Assembly: GCA_001508855.1 (NCBI GenBank) | Contig: LGFL01000004.1 | Coordinates: 1 to 64,000 of the forward strand | Origin: Thermoanaerobacterales bacterium 50_218 | GTDB lineage: Bacteria > Bacillota > DSM-12270 > Thermacetogeniales > Thermacetogeniaceae | Length of the DNA: 64,000 nt | Direction of reading: 5' to 3' | In this document: positions 60,332-64,000 of the stretch, piece after piece | Position numbering within the stretch: position 1 is the stretch's first letter | Layout: each line of letters opens with the position of its first letter | Notes under the pieces: generated by a model | Seen by the model: the letters and a program-made list of their open reading frames with translations, nothing else | What the model was told of the DNA's origin: nothing | Databases searched by the model: none | Translations under genes and position numbers: made by a program

Positions 60332-60925
60332 TTAGTGGATTCTGCTGCAGATCTTCGTTACCCCTGTTGCTACTGCAGCGGCCGCGGCGATCTTCAGGAG
60401 ATCCCCGGAGATGAAGGGGAACAGACCGATCGTGAGCAACTGCTTCCAGGAGCTAGTAGCTGTTACCACCTTAAGCCAGAAGAGCCCTGGACCGTGGATG
60501 AGGACAAAGTTGGCAAAGAGCATCACCAGGATCATTCCGGGAAGCTGCCGCGCCCAGGCAAACCTTTCGGTAAGGTAGCCCACAAATGAGGAGCTGATGA
60601 CAAAACCCCAGAGGTAACCACCTGTTGGGCCAGCGAGGACCTGCCATCCGCCTGATGCTGCAGCAGCAAACCAGGGGATCCCCAGCCCGCCGAGGAGCAG
60701 ATAAAACAGGGCACTGAGTCCTCCACCTGGGGCTCCCAGAAGGGCTCCTGTGAGGAGCACAGCGAAGGTCTGTCCGGTGACTGGGACAGGTGTCCAGGGG
60801 AGATAAAACTTTACCTGGGCGGATAGTGCAATGAGACCTGCACCCAGCAAGCTCAAGAGCAGTGTTGCCGGAAAACCCTTCACCTTCTCTTGCAGGTTCT
60901 CCAGAATTCCACGAACTGCAGCCAA
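60332..60925 (-). CDS. bioY: Biotin transporter BioY
   Basis: A 197-residue S-component with six spans. Family features: VKFYLPWTPVPVTGQTFAVLLTGALLG at residues about 37-63, GGLGIPWFAAAASGGW, and a GPTGGYLWGF segment. It takes up biotin alone or with a shared energy-coupling module not coded here. TTG start behind GGAGGG. The promoter and a BirA-like operator lie upstream. Confidence 0.94.
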   Translation of the reverse strand: MAAVRGILENLQEKVKGFPATLLLSLLGAGLIALSAQVKFYLPWTPVPVTGQTFAVLLTGALLGAPGGGLSALFYLLLGGLGIPWFAAAASGGWQVLAGPTGGYLWGFVISSSFVGYLTERFAWARQLPGMILVMLFANFVLIHGPGLFWLKVVTATSSWKQLLTIGLFPFISGDLLKIAAAAAVATGVTKICSRIH

Positions 60926-60961
60926 ACCAATCCCTCCTTAAGTTTTTGGTCATCTGCCCAA

Positions 60962-61015
60962 ATCTTATGGTAAAAGCGGAGAAATGTCAACCATTATTCT
61001 AGCTCTAGTTGACAA
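60962..61015 (-). promoter_or_regulatory. bioY promoter overlapped by a BirA-like operator
   Basis: On the minus strand TTGACA (60985-60990) and TAAGAT (60962-60967) are 17 bases apart. The arms TGTCAAC (60985-60991) and GTTGACA (61008-61014), spaced 16 bases, form an inverted repeat much like the BirA consensus TTGTTAAC-N15-GTTAACAA. The operator covers the -35, so biotin-bound BirA would repress bioY. Confidence 0.78.
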
Positions 61016-61116
61016 TAAAAATTGGCATCTGAACAAAATTGCCATGGACTTGATTACCTCCAGAATCGTGGCCGCTAAGTTCCTAGTCGAGTGGGGAAAA
61101 AGCGAAAAGAGGAATT

Positions 61117-61143
61117 GAAAAACCCCTGGCAGCTGCCAGGGGT
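61117..61143 (-). terminator. Terminator of the groESL operon
   Basis: A perfect palindrome with arms CCCCTGGCA and TGCCAGGGG around GC, followed on the minus strand by TTTTTC. The plus-strand side is also T-rich, but no plus-strand gene ends here. Confidence 0.85.
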
Positions 61144-61161
61144 CTGTTTTTGGTTCCTTTT

Positions 61162-62781
61162 TTAGTATTCCATGTCTGGGCTCGGGTAGGGTGGAGTCTT
61201 TTCTTTCTTTTCTTTGATCTCGGCGACTACTGCCTCGGTTGTGAGGAGCATCGAGGCGATGCTTGCGGCGTTCTGGAGGGCGCTCTTGGTTACTTTGAGA
61301 GGATCGACGATTCCAGCCTTGACCATATCCACGAACTGTTCGGAGACTGCATCGAAACCAATTCCGGGTTTTTCTTTCTTGACTCTGTCGACGATCACAG
61401 AACCTTCGTAGCCGGCATTCTCGGCGATCTGGCGCAGTGGTTCTTCAAGAGCGCGGCGCACGATCTTTACTCCGACCAGTTCATCGCCCTCAGCTTCGAC
61501 ATTGTCGAGAGCAGGGATGACGTTGACCAATGTGGTTCCTCCACCAGGAACGATTCCTTCTTCAACCGCTGCTCTTGTCGCCGAGAGGGCGTCTTCGATC
61601 CGGTGCTTCTTCTCCTTGAGTTCTGTTTCCGTAGCTGCTCCGACCTTGATTACGGCGACACCGCCTGCCAGTTTGGCGAGGCGTTCCTGAAGCTTTTCTC
61701 TGTCATAGTCAGAGGTTGCTTCTTCGATCTGCACCTTGATCTGGTTGATCCGGGCCTTGACCGCGTCCGAGGAGCCGTAACCTTCGACGATCGTTGTCTT
61801 CTCCTTACCAATCTTTACCTTCTTAGCACGACCGAGCATGGAGACTTCTACATTCTCCAGCTTGTAGCCCATGTCTTCAGAAATGAAGGTTCCGCCCGTG
61901 AGGATGGCGATGTCCTCGAGCATTGCCTTTCTGCGTTCACCGAATGCTGGTGCCTTTACTGCTGCACACTGGAGGGTGCCTCTCAGTTTGTTGACAACAA
62001 GGGTAGCGAGGGCTTCTCCTTCAACATCCTCAGCGATGACCAGCAACGGCTTCCCGGTGCGCACGACTTTCTCTAGTAGTGGCAAGAAGTCAGCGATCGC
62101 CGAGATCTTCTTCTCGTAGATCAAGATGTAGGGCTCTTCCAGTTCGACTTCCATTGCCTCCGGATTGGTGATGAAGTATGGAGAGATGTAGCCCCGGTCG
62201 AACTCCATTCCTTCAACCACTTCGACGGTTGTTTCAATTCCTTTAGATTCTTCGACCGTGATCACACCGTCTTTCCCTACTTTTTCCATTGCTTCAGCAA
62301 TCAGGTTCCCGATTTCTCTGTCATTACCGGCGATCGAAGCCACATGGGCGATCGATTCCTTGGTTTCTACAGGAATGCTGAACTTTTTCATTTCTTCAAT
62401 AGCCTTTTCGACAGCCTTGTCGATGCCCCGTTTCAGGAAGATCGGGTTGGCACCAGCAGTGACGTTTTTCAAACCTTCAGTAACGATTGCCTGAGCGAGA
62501 ACAACAGCGGTCGTTGTCCCGTCACCGGCTACCTCATTGGTTTTTGATGCAGCTTCTTTACAGAGCTGGGCACCCATGTTCTCATAGGGGTCTTCCAGTT
62601 CGATTTCTTTGGCAACTGTTACTCCATCTTTGGTGATCGTTGGGGAACCGAACTTCTTTTCCAGGACTACGTTGCGACCCTTGGGTCCCAGCGTTGTTTT
62701 CACTGCTTCGGCGACGATGTCTACACCTCTTTGAAGCTTCCGTCTGGCTTCAGCATCAAAAATGATCTGCTTGGCAGGCAT
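61162..62781 (-). CDS. groEL: Chaperonin GroEL
   Basis: A 539-residue GroEL. The N-terminal segment [39 protein letters not shown], the ATP-site [14 protein letters not shown], and a [13 protein letters not shown] segment are canonical. The normal GGM tail is replaced by a short tail ending PYPSPDMEY, a small peculiarity. It is the second gene after groES and forms the folding chamber with it. The operon is under CIRCE. Confidence 0.98.
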   Translation of the reverse strand: MPAKQIIFDAEARRKLQRGVDIVAEAVKTTLGPKGRNVVLEKKFGSPTITKDGVTVAKEIELEDPYENMGAQLCKEAASKTNEVAGDGTTTAVVLAQAIVTEGLKNVTAGANPIFLKRGIDKAVEKAIEEMKKFSIPVETKESIAHVASIAGNDREIGNLIAEAMEKVGKDGVITVEESKGIETTVEVVEGMEFDRGYISPYFITNPEAMEVELEEPYILIYEKKISAIADFLPLLEKVVRTGKPLLVIAEDVEGEALATLVVNKLRGTLQCAAVKAPAFGERRKAMLEDIAILTGGTFISEDMGYKLENVEVSMLGRAKKVKIGKEKTTIVEGYGSSDAVKARINQIKVQIEEATSDYDREKLQERLAKLAGGVAVIKVGAATETELKEKKHRIEDALSATRAAVEEGIVPGGGTTLVNVIPALDNVEAEGDELVGVKIVRRALEEPLRQIAENAGYEGSVIVDRVKKEKPGIGFDAVSEQFVDMVKAGIVDPLKVTKSALQNAASIASMLLTTEAVVAEIKEKKEKTPPYPSPDMEY

Positions 62782-62822
62782 AAACCAATCCTCCTTTTCA
62801 GTAACTTTGTGGTTTCAGGGGC

Positions 62823-63107
62823 TTACTCTTTGATTGCCAGGATTTCACTTTCTCTCATGATCAAGTATTCTTCACCTTCGATTTTGATTTCCGTGCCCCC
62901 GTACTTGGAATAGATTACCTTGTCACCGACTTTCACTTCGGGTGGCACCCGTGTTCCGTTGTCAAGGAGTCGGCCTGGCCCTACAGCGATTACTTCTCCT
63001 TCTTGGGGCTTTTCTTTTGCGGTATCGGGCAGGATGATTCCACCCTCGGTCTTTTCCTCCTTGGTGAGGGGCTTCACTAGTACATGGTCACCAAGCGGCT
63101 TCAGCAT
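62823..63107 (-). CDS. groES: Co-chaperonin GroES
   Basis: A 94-residue Gro[15 protein letters not shown] opens the protein, the mobile loop has [19 protein letters not shown], and [17 protein letters not shown] is the conserved barrel part. ATG at 63107 lies 6 bases behind GGAGGG. It caps GroEL. The CIRCE element and a sigma-A promoter are directly upstream. Confidence 0.97.
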   Translation of the reverse strand: MLKPLGDHVLVKPLTKEEKTEGGIILPDTAKEKPQEGEVIAVGPGRLLDNGTRVPPEVKVGDKVIYSKYGGTEIKIEGEEYLIMRESEILAIKE

Positions 63108-63153
63108 TACCAACCCTCCTCAAAACGGTTTTGGTGTTGTTACTTGCCTGACC

Positions 63154-63180
63154 TTAGCACTCACCTCAGGTGAGTGCTAA
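63154..63180. promoter_or_regulatory. CIRCE operator (HrcA site)
   Basis: TTAGCACTC, 9 bases, GAGTGCTAA: a perfect match to the CIRCE consensus. It lies between the groES start and the promoter -10. Confidence 0.97.
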
Positions 63181-63194
63181 TAATCTCAAGTTAA

Positions 63195-63223
63195 ATAATA
63201 ATAACCTCTGATTTGGTTGTCAA
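63195..63223 (-). promoter_or_regulatory. groESL sigma-A promoter
   Basis: On the minus strand a perfect TTGACA (63218-63223) and TATTAT (63195-63200) with a 17-base spacer, directly upstream of CIRCE. Confidence 0.9.
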
Positions 63224-63408
63224 TACCTTTTCTGGCTCCTCAAGTGGTTTTCTGCAGCTATTTTGAACTGGGTCTCCGAACCCCTCAAGAAAATTTTTCC
63301 CGGAGTTAGCGAATTTGATACAGAAGGCAGTGGATGAATAGGCTTTTCAGATGAGAGCATGTGCCTCCTGTTTCTTGAATAGAATAGTGTCGAAAGGAGG
63401 GTAACCTG

Positions 63409-64000
63409 GTGCGGGTGATTTTTCTGCAGCGCTTTTTCCTTTTGGGGGTTTTGGTGGCTGCTGTTTTGCTTTCCCTTGGGGGAGCCGCTTTTTCGGCAGG
63501 TTTTCCTGAGAAGATTATCGGTGTTCTTGCTGCGATCGACCGCCAGCTTCCAATATACGCGGTCGATACCAGTGAAAAGAAACTGGCAATCTCCTTTGAT
63601 GCTGCCTGGGGAGCCGATCATACTGAGCGCCTTCTGGAGATCCTTAAAGAGTACAATGTGGAAACGACCTTCTTTCTCACCGGGATCTGGGTCAGGAAAT
63701 ACCCGGAGATGGTGAAGAAGATCGCTGCTGCAGGTCACGAGATCGGGAACCACAGCAGCACTCATCCCCACTGTGCCGCGCTTTCCCCCAAGGAGATCGA
63801 AAAAGAAATCCGGGAAACCGAAGAGATGATTTACAACCTGACTGGCAAAAGAACGCGTCTTTTCCGACCACCATTTGGAGAGTACAACAACAAGGTGATT
63901 GAAACTGCCGAGGGTCTGGGTTATCAGGTGATCCAGTGGAGTGTTGATTCCCTCGACTGGCAGGACATCGGAAAGGAGGAGATCATTGACCGGGTGCTCG
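63409..64000 (+). CDS. Polysaccharide deacetylase, PdaB-like, N-terminal part
   Basis: Cut by the right edge; 197 codons are visible. An N-terminal span (about 5-30) is followed by a NodB-type domain: ISFDAAWGADHTERLL (first Asp region), TTFFLTGIWV, HEIGNHSSTHPH (metal His pair), RPPFGEYN and QWSVDSLDWQD. The A-A-W variant after the first Asp is typical of sporulation deacetylase PdaB and relatives, which supports a spore-forming host. GTG at 63409 has AAAGGAGGG 7 bases upstream. Confidence 0.88.
   Translation, partial: MRVIFLQRFFLLGVLVAAVLLSLGGAAFSAGFPEKIIGVLAAIDRQLPIYAVDTSEKKLAISFDAAWGADHTERLLEILKEYNVETTFFLTGIWVRKYPEMVKKIAAAGHEIGNHSSTHPHCAALSPKEIEKEIRETEEMIYNLTGKRTRLFRPPFGEYNNKVIETAEGLGYQVIQWSVDSLDWQDIGKEEIIDRVL

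Noticed and set aside
61150-62076. A 308-codon frame antisense to groEL
   Set aside because: Shadow of the strongly biased groEL codons; the Phe/Asp/Ser-rich product resembles nothing.
1-64000. CRISPR arrays, tRNA or rRNA genes, insertion sequences or prophage
   Set aside because: No regular repeat-spacer array, cloverleaf, transposase or integrase was seen on either strand. The only tandem repeats are those at 6246-6311 and the activator boxes at 41428-41559.

Overview
The window looks like the chromosome of a low-to-medium GC, endospore-forming anaerobe of the Firmicutes (Bacillota). The evidence is a ctsR-mcsA-mcsB-clpC operon followed by radA, disA, a PIN/TRAM protein and a fused ispDF, a perfect CIRCE operator on groESL, a PdaB-type deacetylase, strong GGAGG ribosome sites and many TTG and GTG starts. 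A corrinoid methyltransferase set and a tungstate transporter under a probable Moco/Tuco riboswitch point to an acetogenic or syntrophic life style, for instance of the Thermacetogenium/Syntrophaceticus type. That placement is inference from gene content, not from a marker tree.

Layout. 1-186 is the end of panD. 762-5483 is a complete LivKHMGF-type ABC importer. 5558-11975 holds a GlpP-type antiterminator, a leader with tandem repeats and a terminator, then a RuBisCO-like protein, a TIM-barrel protein, a ComB-family phosphatase, a UPF0261/Tm-1-like protein and a second TIM-barrel protein. I regard this as the best candidate for an undescribed metabolic system. 12262-16633 holds a lipid-linked sugar set: UbiA/DPPR-synthase-like enzyme, DUF362 protein, SMR-like flippase, GT-C glycosyltransferase. 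16928-17870 is a small protein plus AbiEii-like nucleotidyltransferase pair. 18019-23300 (minus strand) is metal uptake: Fur-family regulator, ZnuACB-type ABC importer, and a FeoB split into two genes. 23577-25967 has malic enzyme, a small membrane protein and a phosphatase.

26104-36767 is the stress and housekeeping block: ctsR, mcsA, mcsB, clpC, radA, disA, a small conserved protein, PIN/TRAM and ispDF. 36744-39252 (minus) is a PspA envelope-stress operon: htpX, pspAB, pspA, pspAA. 39565-48132 is an AT-richer accessory region. It has a sigma-54 activator transcribed away from an mttB-type methyltransferase with a clear -24/-12 promoter and helically phased upstream repeats, then an MFS carrier, a corrinoid protein and a methyl-THF methyltransferase. 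A tandem nitrilase lipoprotein with a dead second domain follows.

48293-52867 (minus) has a Yip1 protein, SppA, a YkoP-like protein, and a stomatin/NfeD pair whose NfeD lacks a normal start codon. 52912-55867 (minus) is the tungstate/molybdate ABC importer with its riboswitch. The window ends with a YerB/DUF3048 lipoprotein, a Ca2+-type P-ATPase, BioY under a BirA-like operator, groESL under CIRCE, and the first part of a polysaccharide deacetylase gene.

Together the genes describe an anaerobe that probably takes methyl groups from a methylated amine or betaine into the methyl-THF pool. It needs tungsten and corrinoid chemistry, and it carries an uncharacterised RuBisCO-like catabolic route that may be fed by the Liv-type importer.
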